From Methanobacterium sp. (GTDB lineage Archaea > Methanobacteriota > Methanobacteria > Methanobacteriales > Methanobacteriaceae): a stretch of 60,710 nt of DNA. The notes below the pieces were generated by a model that worked only from the letters and a program-made list of their open reading frames with translations, was not told the DNA's origin and made no database searches. The position numbers and the translations under genes were made by a program. This document shows, one piece after another, positions 1-8,541 of the stretch (within the stretch, counting starts at the first letter, position 1; each line of letters opens with the position of its first letter). Location of the stretch: contig DUPR01000046.1 in the NCBI GenBank assembly GCA_012838205.1, positions 1 to 60,710 on the forward strand, written 5' to 3'.

Positions 1-148
1 TAGAACTATGCTTCACACGCTTAATTATACCGCCTCCGACTTAAATAAAAAAGCCTCACAACAAGACTTTTCCTACTTCAACAAAACATTAAAACAACAT
101 CACTTATAAAGCTTTCGAAAAAAAACTCAGAAAAAGGACCAAATAGGG

Positions 149-166
149 CTTATTTAAACAAATAAG
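149..166. repeat. Perfect hairpin, stem CTTATTT
   Basis: A 7-bp stem CTTATTT/AAATAAG with the four-base loop AAAC. The same stem core recurs in the hairpin at 248-268. It could be a terminator for a gene to the left of the window, or part of a structured element. Confidence 0.5.
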
Positions 167-222
167 ACATGCTGAGAAGTTATTTACAATAGAGTTCTTG
201 GATAAGCAGCTTCCTTTAGTAT

Positions 223-247
223 TTTTAATAAATCAGCTTTATTAAAA
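223..247. repeat. Perfect 10-bp inverted repeat
   Basis: Stem TTTTAATAAA pairs with TTTATTAAAA around loop TCAGC. It directly abuts the next hairpin at 248, so the two stems could stack or compete. The AT-only stem lowers the significance, but ten perfect pairs with a five-base loop are still unusual. Confidence 0.5.
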
Positions 248-268
248 GCTTATTTCCCTAAAATAAGC
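248..268. repeat. Perfect 8-bp hairpin, stem GCTTATTT
   Basis: Stem GCTTATTT pairs with AAATAAGC around loop CCCTA. It shares the CTTATTT/AAATAAG stem with the hairpin at 149-166, so the two look like copies of one motif. Confidence 0.5.
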
Positions 269-742
269 CAATTCAATTCTATATTATATTCATGATGTAT
301 TCCCTTATTAGACATAAATGCAAATTAATCTCACTTTAAATGATTAAAGACCATCAAATAGTGACTTTTTATAAAAAATAGCAAACATGAATAATAATCA
401 TATTTAATAGATTTTGAAGCCTTTTTTGAAAATTAAGGTCAAATTCTATTATTTTAAGAAATTTGACCCATTCTAATACTTAGTATAATGAATAAATTTT
501 TTTTGGAATAAATAAAAGCCAATTTGATTACATATAACATTACATATAATAAAACATGAAATAAATTTTAGGCATAAAAACTCCATAAAAAATATATAAG
601 ACTCTAAAGTTATTAGGATTTTTAATTATATTTATACTGAATATCAATTCCAATTTTAATTATTGTTGAAAAAATCCATCATTTATACCACTTAAATTAC
701 TGTTATATTAGTTAGAAGTGAGTTTGAAGGTGAAAGAATAAG

Positions 743-1657
743 ATGTCATTATCTAATCAAGCCATTGAATCATTACAAAAAAAAGGATACCGATTTGTAG
801 GTTCAAACCAACATAGTGCTGCCAAAGTGTGTCACTGGACCAAAAAAAGTCTCCTGGATGAAGGTGTTTGTTACAAGGAAAAGTTTTATGGGATAAAAAG
901 CCATCGGTGTCTACAAATGTCGCCAAGCATACCCTATTGCCATCATAAATGCTTGTTCTGTTGGAGGGACATTTCAATAACCAGCACAACTTGGGATGAA
1001 GAGTTTGATGATCCTGGTGAAATAATCGAAGGCTGTATTGAAGCTCAACGAAAACTTTTAGTGGGCTATTTTGGCAATCCTCATGCAAATCAAAAGAAAT
1101 TAAATGAAGCTCAAACCCCTAACAACGCAGCAATATCATTAGCAGGTGAACCTCTTCTATATCCAGCTATAGATGAATTATTGGAAGAGTATAAAAAAAG
1201 ACACTTCACCACTTTTCTGGTAAGTAATGGTTTGAGCCCTGAAAAACTAAAAAACATGAGCATGGAACCTACACAGTTATATTTATCCCTTGATGCTCCC
1301 AACAAAGAAGTATATCATGATATTTGTAATCCACAAGTTAAAAATGGGTGGGAAAACTTAAATCAGTCCTTAGAACTTTTATCCAGTTTCAAATGCCGCA
1401 CTGTGTTAAGAATAACTTGTGTTGATGGTTATAATATGAAAAATCCAGAAGGATATGCAAAAATAATTCAGGAAAGTAATCCTGATTTTGTGGAAATAAA
1501 AGCATACATGTTTGTTGGAAGTTCTCGTGAACGGCTGAAACTGAACAATATGCCTAAAAATGATGATGTTCATCATTTTGCCCAGTCAATTTCTGTTTTG
1601 TCTGGGAAAAAGATTGTAGATCAGTCACCTGAAAGCAGAGTGTTTCTTCTTGCTTAA
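743..1657 (+). CDS. taw1: 4-demethylwyosine synthase (radical SAM)
   Basis: Archaeal Taw1/TYW1 converts N1-methylguanosine at position 37 of tRNA-Phe to 4-demethylwyosine, using pyruvate carbon and radical SAM chemistry in the cytoplasm. The 304-residue protein carries the radical SAM motif C-x3-C-x2-C at Cys66, Cys70 and Cys73. A second cysteine set, Cys30, Cys43 and Cys56, has the same 13-residue spacing as the second iron-sulfur cluster of characterised archaeal Taw1. A conserved SLAGEPLLYP segment follows near residue 132. The length is typical of the family. The start is supported by GGTGA nine bases upstream. The gene stands alone, preceded by a long non-coding stretch, and its downstream neighbour is unrelated. 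Identification is firm. Confidence 0.93.
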   Translation: MSLSNQAIESLQKKGYRFVGSNQHSAAKVCHWTKKSLLDEGVCYKEKFYGIKSHRCLQMSPSIPYCHHKCLFCWRDISITSTTWDEEFDDPGEIIEGCIEAQRKLLVGYFGNPHANQKKLNEAQTPNNAAISLAGEPLLYPAIDELLEEYKKRHFTTFLVSNGLSPEKLKNMSMEPTQLYLSLDAPNKEVYHDICNPQVKNGWENLNQSLELLSSFKCRTVLRITCVDGYNMKNPEGYAKIIQESNPDFVEIKAYMFVGSSRERLKLNNMPKNDDVHHFAQSISVLSGKKIVDQSPESRVFLLA

Positions 1658-1873
1658 AATCTATTACCACTTACTCAATAGTACCATAATAAAACCTATT
1701 TTTAAATCGAAAAGTAGAATTTATGTATATGTTGCAAAATTTAATCAAGTTTAAAGGACACAATCACTTTATTGAATCATTCCAATAAATTTAATTAGGT
1801 GTTGGATAAATATACTACTATAAATTTAGTAAAAAATATTTTCACTTATTACGTGTTCAAGAGAGGTGATATA

Positions 1874-2749
1874 ATGAAAAAATTGTTGTTGGCTATAATA
1901 GTAACAATAATTGTTTTAAGTCCGGTATACAGTGCGAGTACTAATTCGTGGGGATCTGGTTTTGCAATAACGTATGGAGAAACAACTTATAATAATCCTT
2001 CATACAAAAATAGTGTGGTAAACTATTTTGAGTCCCATACTAACCGTAATTTAGATGAAGCTAATACAGAAGTTATCACTGCTATGGAAGTAAACAAAGT
2101 CTCTAAAGATATAACAGGTCGAACATACCCTTCAAATCAGATTTTTTCTTGCGCAATGGTGGATTTAAGCTACACTCAAGGTATCAAAGTGGTTGTGGAT
2201 GAAAGCAAAATTACAGTAGTGACCTCAAAAATGTATGCAACTGCATTGAAATCTACTGGAATTGAAAGTGGCTATGTGGTGGTTACTTCACCAGTTAGTG
2301 CTACTGGTGAATCAGCTCTAACAGGTGTAATGAAATCTTATGAAATAGCAGTTGGTACTCCTATACCTGAAAATGCCAAAAAAGCAGCCACCGATGAATT
2401 ATATACCCAAAGTCAGATAGCAGAGCAAACTGGTCAAGACCCCAACAAAATTGCCGATTTATTTGACCAAGTCAAACAAGAAGCGCAAAAACAAAATTTA
2501 GATGACCCTGCACAGATTAAGGAAATTGTGATCAACATTGCCGCCACCTTGAACATCAATTTAACTAACGAACAAGCTCAACAAATAGCTAATGCTGTTG
2601 CAAACTCCCAGAAAGCCCAAGACAGTCTTACTGATTTCAAAAATCGGTTGGAAAGCGTAACACAACAAGCATCAGAGTCTCAAGGAATAATTAATCAAAT
2701 AATGAATTACTTGCAAGGTTTCATAGACTATATTATGAGTTTTATCTAA
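1874..2749 (+). CDS. Secreted DUF1002 family protein
   Basis: This is a predicted exported protein of unknown function. The start is placed at ATG 1874 because GAGAGGTGAT lies just upstream and the product then begins with a clean signal peptide (Lys-Lys followed by a Leu/Ile/Val core, cleavage near residues 20-22 at YSAST). An upstream in-frame GTG at 1799 would put 25 residues before the signal peptide. The middle of the protein (TYGETTYNNPSYKNSV, then a TGRTYPSNQIFSCAMV segment) matches my memory of DUF1002 proteins such as Bacillus YpuA. The C-terminal part is Gln/Asn-rich and helical, ending in a short hydrophobic amphipathic segment. The family is best known from Firmicutes and occurs in Methanobacteriales; no function is established. 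Confidence 0.75.
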   Translation: MKKLLLAIIVTIIVLSPVYSASTNSWGSGFAITYGETTYNNPSYKNSVVNYFESHTNRNLDEANTEVITAMEVNKVSKDITGRTYPSNQIFSCAMVDLSYTQGIKVVVDESKITVVTSKMYATALKSTGIESGYVVVTSPVSATGESALTGVMKSYEIAVGTPIPENAKKAATDELYTQSQIAEQTGQDPNKIADLFDQVKQEAQKQNLDDPAQIKEIVINIAATLNINLTNEQAQQIANAVANSQKAQDSLTDFKNRLESVTQQASESQGIINQIMNYLQGFIDYIMSFI

Positions 2750-2964
2750 ATTAAATCAATGCAATAATCTAATATATAAAAAAAATTAAGATAAAATTAC
2801 GATTTAATTAAAGACAAATTATATGATGATAACCCTAAATATACAATAAAAATCATTCTAACTATTGCATAAGATTTTTTAAATAGTATCATGAAACGGC
2901 TAGTATCCTATAGGACATTGTAACTCAAACTATCCCCACCTAAACTTGACACCATTGTGATAAT

Positions 2965-4050
2965 ATGTTAACTGCTCAAAACCATTTACAATTCATAATT
3001 GAAGTGGCCGTACTCGTGCAAATGGGAGTTGTGATCCTTTTAAATATTATTCCCTTTACTTTAAGCATGGTTTTATTTCTTTCTCTTATCTTAACCATGT
3101 TTTTGGCAGGATTGTTCAGCGTGGATAGTATTCTACTTTTTATCCCCTATGTTTCTCACCAAGAATTCACCCACCCTTTTGGTCCATTGGCAGTTTTTGC
3201 ATGGGTGACTCTTTCAGCATCAGCCAGTTTGTTGAGTGAAGTTGAAATCAAATCAACATCAATTACTGCCCTTGCTATAATCCTTTTTGGAGTTATAGCT
3301 ATTGCCGGGGGCTTGATGCATAGATCATTCCTGATTTTATGGTTCTTAGGATGGTTCATCGGATACTTCATCATGTCAAAAAGCTTCCGCAGAAGCGTGA
3401 AAATAACGCCAAAAAGAATATTTACAGGGTTTGGAGCAGTTATAGGTGGTTTTGCAGTTCTAGAAATTTTGTCTAAAGTTTTGAATGCTTCCGTTCTCAG
3501 TCCACTTCTTCGCCTCAGTCGAATAGGAGAATATGCCATTCCCAGTATTAAAATGGTGATAAAAAACACGACTCTATGGGGACATGTCCAAGGGTCGTGT
3601 TATTGGGCTGCAGACTGTCTGGGTGGGTCTGATGGCTATATTTCACTCCCCATGAACTTAATAAAAACATTCACACTGCCATTCCCCCTTTTTTTCGGAG
3701 TATTAGTGGTTAAAAAAGATGTAATCGATTACATGCTCCCCGGTATTTTCGGGTTTGCCTTCGACTTTGGATATGGAGGCCTTTTAGCACTGCTGGGTTG
3801 GTGTGTTATTGTAATGAGTAGTGGATTTTATGTGCTCCGACAATATCGAAGTAAAAGAAGAGTAGGAAGTAGAAAATTCCTTGGAAGAGAGGCTCTTTTA
3901 ATAGGTGCACTTACTGCCTTCATATCTCAAACTTTAATTGGACTTTTTATATTTAACAGAACCGTTAACGGAGCCGCCATGTTAATCTACATTTTGCTAT
4001 CCGCGATGGTAATGGCTCATTTGGTCAGCACCAAGAGAAGTTTAGGATAA
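2965..4050 (+). CDS. Polytopic membrane protein, unknown function
   Basis: I do not recognise a family with confidence. The 361-residue product is strongly hydrophobic, with about eight or nine predicted membrane spans along its length and short basic loops (for example RSKRRVGSRK near residue 295). A central extramembrane stretch near residues 210-225 has two cysteines (GSCYWAADCLGG). There is no signal peptide separate from the first span. It sits between a secreted DUF1002 protein and the convergent sucC gene, with a strong hairpin terminator after its stop. It could be a transporter or a cell-surface biosynthesis enzyme, but the sequence does not decide this. Confidence 0.7.
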   Translation: MLTAQNHLQFIIEVAVLVQMGVVILLNIIPFTLSMVLFLSLILTMFLAGLFSVDSILLFIPYVSHQEFTHPFGPLAVFAWVTLSASASLLSEVEIKSTSITALAIILFGVIAIAGGLMHRSFLILWFLGWFIGYFIMSKSFRRSVKITPKRIFTGFGAVIGGFAVLEILSKVLNASVLSPLLRLSRIGEYAIPSIKMVIKNTTLWGHVQGSCYWAADCLGGSDGYISLPMNLIKTFTLPFPLFFGVLVVKKDVIDYMLPGIFGFAFDFGYGGLLALLGWCVIVMSSGFYVLRQYRSKRRVGSRKFLGREALLIGALTAFISQTLIGLFIFNRTVNGAAMLIYILLSAMVMAHLVSTKRSLG

Positions 4051-4072
4051 ATTTGTTTTTTCCAAAACAAAT
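4051..4072. terminator. Hairpin terminator between convergent genes
   Basis: A perfect 9-bp stem ATTTGTTTT/AAAACAAAT with loop TTCC, followed by a T-rich run on the plus strand. It starts directly after the stop codon of the membrane protein gene and lies 24 bases from the end of the convergent sucC gene, so it may stop transcription from both sides. Confidence 0.6.
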
Positions 4073-4095
4073 ATTTTTAGAAGTTGAAATGTAGC

Positions 4096-5202
4096 TTATT
4101 TCAAACTATCACATATCTCAACAGCTTTTTTAGCAGCATTTTCCATGGAAGTTTCAAAGCTAACTCCTGCTTTTTGCAAAATTCTCTGCCCTTCTTCCTC
4201 ATTTGTTCCAGTTAGTCTGATAACCAAGGGAACATCCCTTTCTGAATTTTTTAAAACAGTGATAACACCATTGGCAACATCATCTGCCCTGGTAATGCCA
4301 CCTAAAACGTTTAAAAAAACAACTTTAACATTTGAATTGGATATAACTAAATTTAATGCTCTAGCAATGTTTTCTTTTGATGCTCCCCCACCAATGTCAA
4401 GGAATGTAGCAGGTTTTCCACCGTAAAGCTTTAACATATCCATACCAGCGAGGGTAAGACCAGCACCATTGCCAATTACAGCAATATCACCCTCTAATTT
4501 AACATAAGCAAATTCATCCAAAGGTTCGGTCCTTAGTTGTGTTAGATCAGGATGACGGTATAATGAATCGTCATCAATATCTAGCTTGGCATCAGCGGCA
4601 ATCAAACCATTATCAGTAAGAACCAGTGGATTGATCTCGGCAATATTAGCATCATAATTTGAGAAGACTTGGTGAAGTTTCCAGATCATCGCCCCCACTT
4701 GCGAGATTAAACTGGTTTGAACCCCCATTTTTCGAGCTATTTCCCGAGCTTGAAATGGTAAAAATTGTTCCAACGGATTCAAATAATATTTAACGATTTT
4801 TTCTGGTGTTTTCAGTGCTACTTTTTCAATATCAACTCCACCAGACATGCTGGCCATTATTAAAGGTTTTTTAAGGGATCTATCAACAGCAACACTAATA
4901 TAAAGTTCATCTTGAATATCGAGCATTTCTTCAACTAAGACTTTTTCTACAGTTTCACCATGAATTTGCATTCCTAAAAGTTCTTCTGTGATTTCATAGG
5001 CCATTTTAGGGTTTTTTGCGAATTTAATACCCCCTGCTTTACCTCTTCCCCCCACTAAAACTTGTGATTTTATGGCTACGGGTTTATCCAAATCTTCAGC
5101 GACTCTTTGAGCCTCATCAGGAGTGGTTACCACCACGCTTTGGGGCGTGATTATTCCATTTGCTTGAAAAATCTCTTTAGCTTGATATTCATGAATTTTC
5201 AA
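4096..5202 (-). CDS. sucC: Succinate--CoA ligase, beta subunit
   Basis: The beta subunit of succinyl-CoA synthetase forms succinyl-CoA from succinate, CoA and ATP. In methanogens this feeds reductive synthesis of 2-oxoglutarate. The 368-residue protein has the ATP-grasp N-terminal domain (start KIHEYQAKEIF), the metal-binding segment INPLVLTDNG and the C-terminal CoA-ligase fold with GNGAGLTLAGMD and FLDIGGGA. Length is slightly short of bacterial SucC but normal for archaea. Translation starts at a TTG with GAGGAGG nine bases upstream. It follows korC by three bases, so it is the last gene of a korD-A-B-C-sucC operon. The alpha subunit, which carries the phosphohistidine, is not in this window. 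Confidence 0.93.
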   Translation of the reverse strand: MKIHEYQAKEIFQANGIITPQSVVVTTPDEAQRVAEDLDKPVAIKSQVLVGGRGKAGGIKFAKNPKMAYEITEELLGMQIHGETVEKVLVEEMLDIQDELYISVAVDRSLKKPLIMASMSGGVDIEKVALKTPEKIVKYYLNPLEQFLPFQAREIARKMGVQTSLISQVGAMIWKLHQVFSNYDANIAEINPLVLTDNGLIAADAKLDIDDDSLYRHPDLTQLRTEPLDEFAYVKLEGDIAVIGNGAGLTLAGMDMLKLYGGKPATFLDIGGGASKENIARALNLVISNSNVKVVFLNVLGGITRADDVANGVITVLKNSERDVPLVIRLTGTNEEEGQRILQKAGVSFETSMENAAKKAVEICDSLK

Positions 5203-5205
5203 AAT

Positions 5206-5763
5206 TTACGCCTCCTCACTGCTAAGTTCCATTCCTGCTTCAAAAGCTTTTAGATTTTTTTCCTCAGTTCCTGGTGGAACACTAGCAATTATGGCTTCAC
5301 GCGCTGCGCTTTCTGATATTACCTTGGTAAATCCAGTTATAGCACCAATCATTACGATATTAGCAACAATTCTCAGCCCCACCTTTTCATCAGCAGTTCG
5401 AGTTGCAGGAGCATGATAAACTTTAACATCATGTTCTTCCACGAATGGAGCTATTTCACTCTCTTCAACCATGTCCGGATCAATTATGAGAATACCTCCG
5501 GGTTTTAAACCATCAATATAAGTTTTTAATGCTTCATGAGACATGGCAACAAAAATATCAGGATGATGAACTTTAGGATAATCAATTTCCTCATCACTGA
5601 TAACTAATTCTGTTCTTGATGCACCACCACGTGCTTCGGGTCCATAAGATTGGGTTTGAACCGCATGCAAACCGTCATACAAAGCAGCCGCCTTACCTAT
5701 TACTATTCCCGCCAGTATTATACCTTGACCCCCAAAACCAGCTATTCTAACCTCTTTACGCAG
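5206..5763 (-). CDS. korC: 2-oxoglutarate ferredoxin oxidoreductase, gamma subunit
   Basis: Gamma subunit of the four-subunit 2-oxoglutarate synthase, recognisable by the family N-terminus [14 protein letters not shown] and the segment TQSYGPEARGGASR. Homologues begin as [14 protein letters not shown]. Here the codon before Arg-Lys-Glu-Val is CTG (5763-5761), preceded seven bases earlier by GGGGG, so I place the start at CTG, two bases after the korB stop. The only conventional start in frame is an ATG at 5817, which would add 18 residues of korB-overlapping sequence with no family counterpart. The gene is the fourth of korDABC and runs straight into sucC. Function is secure; the start codon is an inference. 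Confidence 0.9.
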   Translation of the reverse strand: MRKEVRIAGFGGQGIILAGIVIGKAAALYDGLHAVQTQSYGPEARGGASRTELVISDEEIDYPKVHHPDIFVAMSHEALKTYIDGLKPGGILIIDPDMVEESEIAPFVEEHDVKVYHAPATRTADEKVGLRIVANIVMIGAITGFTKVISESAAREAIIASVPPGTEEKNLKAFEAGMELSSEEA

Positions 5764-5765
5764 TT

Positions 5766-6632
5766 TTATTCCCCCTGATATGCTGATTTGGTTACCATAG
5801 GCTTGCCAGTTGTGCATTTAGATTCCAATAACTGGCAGACCTTTTCTGAAAATTCAAGTTCATTTTTATTTTGAAATTCTCCAACTATGATCTTTCCTTC
5901 CAATTCTTCCTCAGAAAGCTTATCTGCCCTTTTTTTAACAACACTCTCTTCTTTCATCCATTTCATCATATCAATAGGTGAACGCATCTTATTCTTACGG
6001 CCAAAATATGTTGGGCACTGCGAAATCACTTCAATAAATGAAAACCCCTTATTTTTAAGGGCTTTTTTAATGGCATTAGACAGTTGAACTGGTTGGGCTG
6101 TTGTCCAACGAGCAACATAAGTTGCTCCCGCAGATTTCACTAATTCTGAAAGATCAAATGGTGTTTCCAATGCACCATATGGTGCGGTAGATCCAAAACT
6201 ACCCTTGGGGCTTGTAGGGCTGATTTGACCTCCAGTCATGCCATAGATGCTGTTGTTAATACAGATTACAGTTAGGTTGATATTTCTGCGAGCACCGTGA
6301 ATTAAATGATTGCCTCCTATGGCTGCTGCATCTCCATCCCCAGTAAACACTATAACTTCATTTTGAGGATTTGCCAATTTGATGCCGGTGGCAAATGATA
6401 TTGGACGACCGTGAGTGGTGTGAAGAGAGTCACACTTGACATATCCTGGTATTCGAGAGGAACATCCTATCCCCGAAACCATGATCACTTTTTCGAAGTC
6501 CATTTCTGCCATTTCCATGCCATTAAAGAATGTGTTCATAATAATTCCATTTCCACATCCTGCGCAGAATATATGAGGAAGTCTATCCTTTCGTAAGTAT
6601 TTAATAAAACGGTTTTCCCTGTTTTCGTCCAT
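5766..6632 (-). CDS. korB: 2-oxoglutarate ferredoxin oxidoreductase, beta subunit
   Basis: This subunit binds thiamine diphosphate. The 288-residue protein has the FCAGCGNG cysteine motif near residue 22 and the TPP/Mg signature GDGDAAAIGGNHLIH, continued by RRNINLTVICINNSIYGMTGG. Together with KorA, KorC and KorD it interconverts succinyl-CoA plus CO2 plus reduced ferredoxin and 2-oxoglutarate; in methanogens the flux is reductive. The start ATG is preceded by GGAGCTGGAGAAG. It lies 73 bases downstream of korA and is nearly contiguous with korC. A second, more divergent TPP subunit occurs at 39683-40543 and a third at 42693-44189, so the window encodes three enzymes of this class. Confidence 0.93.
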   Translation of the reverse strand: MDENRENRFIKYLRKDRLPHIFCAGCGNGIIMNTFFNGMEMAEMDFEKVIMVSGIGCSSRIPGYVKCDSLHTTHGRPISFATGIKLANPQNEVIVFTGDGDAAAIGGNHLIHGARRNINLTVICINNSIYGMTGGQISPTSPKGSFGSTAPYGALETPFDLSELVKSAGATYVARWTTAQPVQLSNAIKKALKNKGFSFIEVISQCPTYFGRKNKMRSPIDMMKWMKEESVVKKRADKLSEEELEGKIIVGEFQNKNELEFSEKVCQLLESKCTTGKPMVTKSAYQGE

Positions 6633-6705
6633 CTTCTCCAGCTCCCAGGATACGATTAATTCCTACCCTTGGTGAATTTAGTGATTCTAATAAAAATCAT
6701 CAGAT

Positions 6706-7836
6706 TTAATCCTTAGTTGATTCAATTTTGTCTAGAATTTCTTGGGGAAGGTGCATTTCCCCACCTATTTTGGCAGCTAAATCCACTTTAACTCCTGGTA
6801 GAATTCTTTGAACCTCATAATATATTTGACCCAAGTTCATCTCCACAACAATGACCTTTCGAGCTTTTCCAACTGCCTCACGTATCATCTCATCAGGAAA
6901 AGGCCATATAACATCTATTTTTATAAATCCCACATTAACTCCTTGATTTCTTGCAGTTCTGACTGCTTTAAGGGCTGATCTTGACGGTGCACCGTATGAT
7001 ATTACAATTAATTCCGCATCCTCAACAGACTCTGTTTTTATCCGAGAGATGTCATTTTTATGGTTCAAAATCTTGTTACATAATCGTTTTACAAGTTTAG
7101 AATGCGTTTGAGGATTTGATGCTTCAGGATACCCTCTTTCATCATGGGTAAGTCCAGTTATATGTATTTTGTACCCATCACCAAATGCAGGCATTGGACT
7201 AGTTCCATCAGAATCTGCTTGATAAGGTAAAAAGTTTCCAGGTTCTTGGGTGGGCATTTTCCGGGCAGTTATGTTAACTTTCTCTGGGATACTGATCTTT
7301 TCGCTCATATGGCCTACGATCTCGTCACTCATAACCATCACTGGAACTCGATATTTTTCAGCAAGATTAAATGCTTCGACAGTGAAATCGAAACATTCCT
7401 GCACTGATGAAGGAGATAACGCTATTATTTCATAGTCTCCATGGGACCCCCATCGAGCTTGCATCATATCACTTTGACTGGCCATGGTGGGCTGCCCAGT
7501 TGATGGAGATCCTCGCTGCATATTCACAATTACTAGGGGTGTTTCAGTCATAACTGCATAACCAATATGTTCTTGCATAAGGGAGAATCCAGGTCCAGAT
7601 GTGGCAGTCATTCCCTTCATACCAGCCCACACGGCCCCTATAACTGCTCCCAATGCAGCAATCTCATCTTCCATCTGGACAAATGTTCCTCCTTCTCTAG
7701 GTAGAAACAATGCCATGTCTTCAGCGATTTCTGTAGATGGAGTTATGGGGTAACCAGCAAAAAAACGGCATCCAGCTTTGATAGCTCCTCTGGCACAGGC
7801 CTCGTTGCCTTGTATAAAATAATTTTCAGTCTTCAT
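6706..7836 (-). CDS. korA: 2-oxoglutarate ferredoxin oxidoreductase, alpha subunit
   Basis: Alpha subunit with the pyrimidine-binding and C-terminal transketolase-like domains. Visible family segments are GNEACARGAIKAGCRFFAGYPITPSTE at the N-terminus, ATSGPGFSLMQE, and a C-terminal IKIDVIWPFPDEMI. I place the start at the ATG at 7836 (MKTENYFIQGNEA), because family members begin only a few residues before GNEA. This start overlaps the end of korD by eleven bases, implying translational coupling. In-frame ATGs at 7857 and 7845 are alternatives. Length, about 376 residues, is normal. Operon: korD-A-B-C-sucC. Confidence 0.92.
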   Translation of the reverse strand: MKTENYFIQGNEACARGAIKAGCRFFAGYPITPSTEIAEDMALFLPREGGTFVQMEDEIAALGAVIGAVWAGMKGMTATSGPGFSLMQEHIGYAVMTETPLVIVNMQRGSPSTGQPTMASQSDMMQARWGSHGDYEIIALSPSSVQECFDFTVEAFNLAEKYRVPVMVMSDEIVGHMSEKISIPEKVNITARKMPTQEPGNFLPYQADSDGTSPMPAFGDGYKIHITGLTHDERGYPEASNPQTHSKLVKRLCNKILNHKNDISRIKTESVEDAELIVISYGAPSRSALKAVRTARNQGVNVGFIKIDVIWPFPDEMIREAVGKARKVIVVEMNLGQIYYEVQRILPGVKVDLAAKIGGEMHLPQEILDKIESTKD

Positions 7837-8059
7837 CCTTCTCATCCACTTTTTCATCTACTTTTATTGCTTGATCAGGACACATCATAACACATAACTG
7901 GCATTTAGTGCATTTATCCTCATTTTCAGGCACAGGCACATGCACACCCTTTTTGTTCAGAAGATCAGATTTTTGGTAAACCTTTCTGGGGCAGAACTCA
8001 GTGCAGATATCGCAGCCCTTGCAGAGATTCTCGTTAATCGTTATCATTAAATCTACCAT
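7826..8059 (-). CDS. korD: 2-oxoglutarate ferredoxin oxidoreductase, delta (ferredoxin) subunit
   Basis: A small 2x[4Fe-4S] ferredoxin-type subunit that passes electrons between the enzyme and free ferredoxin. It has two C-x2-C-x2-C-x3-CP motifs, CKGCDICTEFCP and CTKCQLCVMMCP, separated by about 30 residues. The C-terminus is a charged Asp/Glu/Lys tail that overlaps the korA start. Translation may begin at the ATG at 8059 or at the in-frame ATG at 8047 (MITINENLCKGC), which matches homologue N-termini better; neither has a strong Shine-Dalgarno. A TATA-like element about 55 bases upstream probably drives the operon. Confidence 0.9.
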   Translation of the reverse strand: MVDLMITINENLCKGCDICTEFCPRKVYQKSDLLNKKGVHVPVPENEDKCTKCQLCVMMCPDQAIKVDEKVDEKDED

Positions 8060-8109
8060 TTTTTGTAATAGTTTAGTATTGATATTTTAAATAATTGTTG
8101 TTGACTTAA

Positions 8110-8123
8110 ACTGGTATAAATCC
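8110..8123 (-). promoter_or_regulatory. Probable korDABC-sucC promoter (TATA)
   Basis: On the minus strand the sequence reads GGATTTATACCAG, an archaeal-type TATA box (TTTATA). The expected transcription start would be near 8090, giving a leader of about 30-40 bases before korD. This is called from the motif and its position only. Confidence 0.4.
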
Positions 8124-8175
8124 TAAATCCCAATATAATATGTTTAATTAATGGAAAACAATTTTTTATAGGATT

Positions 8176-8541
8176 TCAATCGATTTCTTCCACATACATT
8201 AGAGGATATTCTAAATCTTCAATATATTTCATTCGAACTGCAATTTTTATTCCATCATATTCTGAAACAACGCGTGCATCTAACATTTCCCCGGTAAGTG
8301 AAAGATACTGATATCTGTTTTCTGTTTTTTTCAAAAAATCACGATTAATTTCTATGTCAACCCGCACAATGCAAGGTTGTAATTCTAAGGATATCTTAAT
8401 TGCGTTTTCTAGAGAATGTGCGCTTTCAAGACTAACTGGTGTCCCCACAAACTGGTGAAAAAGGGCCCCCATTGTGATTGCCCCTTCAAATATGGCTCTT
8501 TCTCGTGAGGTGATGTTTTGGAAGTATTTTTCATCACTCAT
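8176..8541 (-). CDS. mptD: Dihydroneopterin aldolase, archaeal MptD type
   Basis: Archaeal MptD (formerly DUF372) cleaves 7,8-dihydroneopterin to 6-hydroxymethyl-dihydropterin and glycolaldehyde in tetrahydromethanopterin synthesis. The 121-residue product has the family segment SRERAIFEGAITMGALFHQFVGTPV at its N-terminus and a C-terminal half of alternating charged beta strands; the size fits. The start is placed at the ATG at 8541 (MSDEKYF). This ATG lies in the second copy of a 13-base tandem duplication, so an extra start region with its own ATG sits just upstream but runs out of frame to a stop after six codons. In-frame GTG at 8550 and ATG at 8547 also exist. The upstream AAGGTGA is spaced for the first copy. 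Confidence 0.82.
   Translation of the reverse strand: MSDEKYFQNITSRERAIFEGAITMGALFHQFVGTPVSLESAHSLENAIKISLELQPCIVRVDIEINRDFLKKTENRYQYLSLTGEMLDARVVSEYDGIKIAVRMKYIEDLEYPLMYVEEID

Larger units (their letters stand above)
1..742. other. Gene-free AT-rich region with hairpins
   Basis: No convincing gene is visible on either strand. The first 270 bases hold three perfect inverted repeats (listed separately). The remainder is AT-rich with many short stops. The end of the region serves as the leader of the downstream wyosine gene: a TATA-like TTTATACC lies near 683-690 and a GGTGA Shine-Dalgarno lies about nine bases before the ATG at 743. A 35-codon open frame ends at 109, but has no recognisable content. 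Confidence 0.6.

Noticed and set aside
2..109. Open frame of 35 codons at the left edge ending in TAA
   Set aside because: It could be the C-terminus of a gene to the left, but the residues show no recognisable pattern and the window gives no upstream context.
753..1088. Minus-strand frame of 111 codons opposite taw1
   Set aside because: It lies wholly within taw1, whose Fe-S cysteines and family match are clear.
1799..1873. Upstream GTG start adding 25 residues to the DUF1002 protein
   Set aside because: It would bury the signal peptide, and the ATG at 1874 has a strong Shine-Dalgarno.
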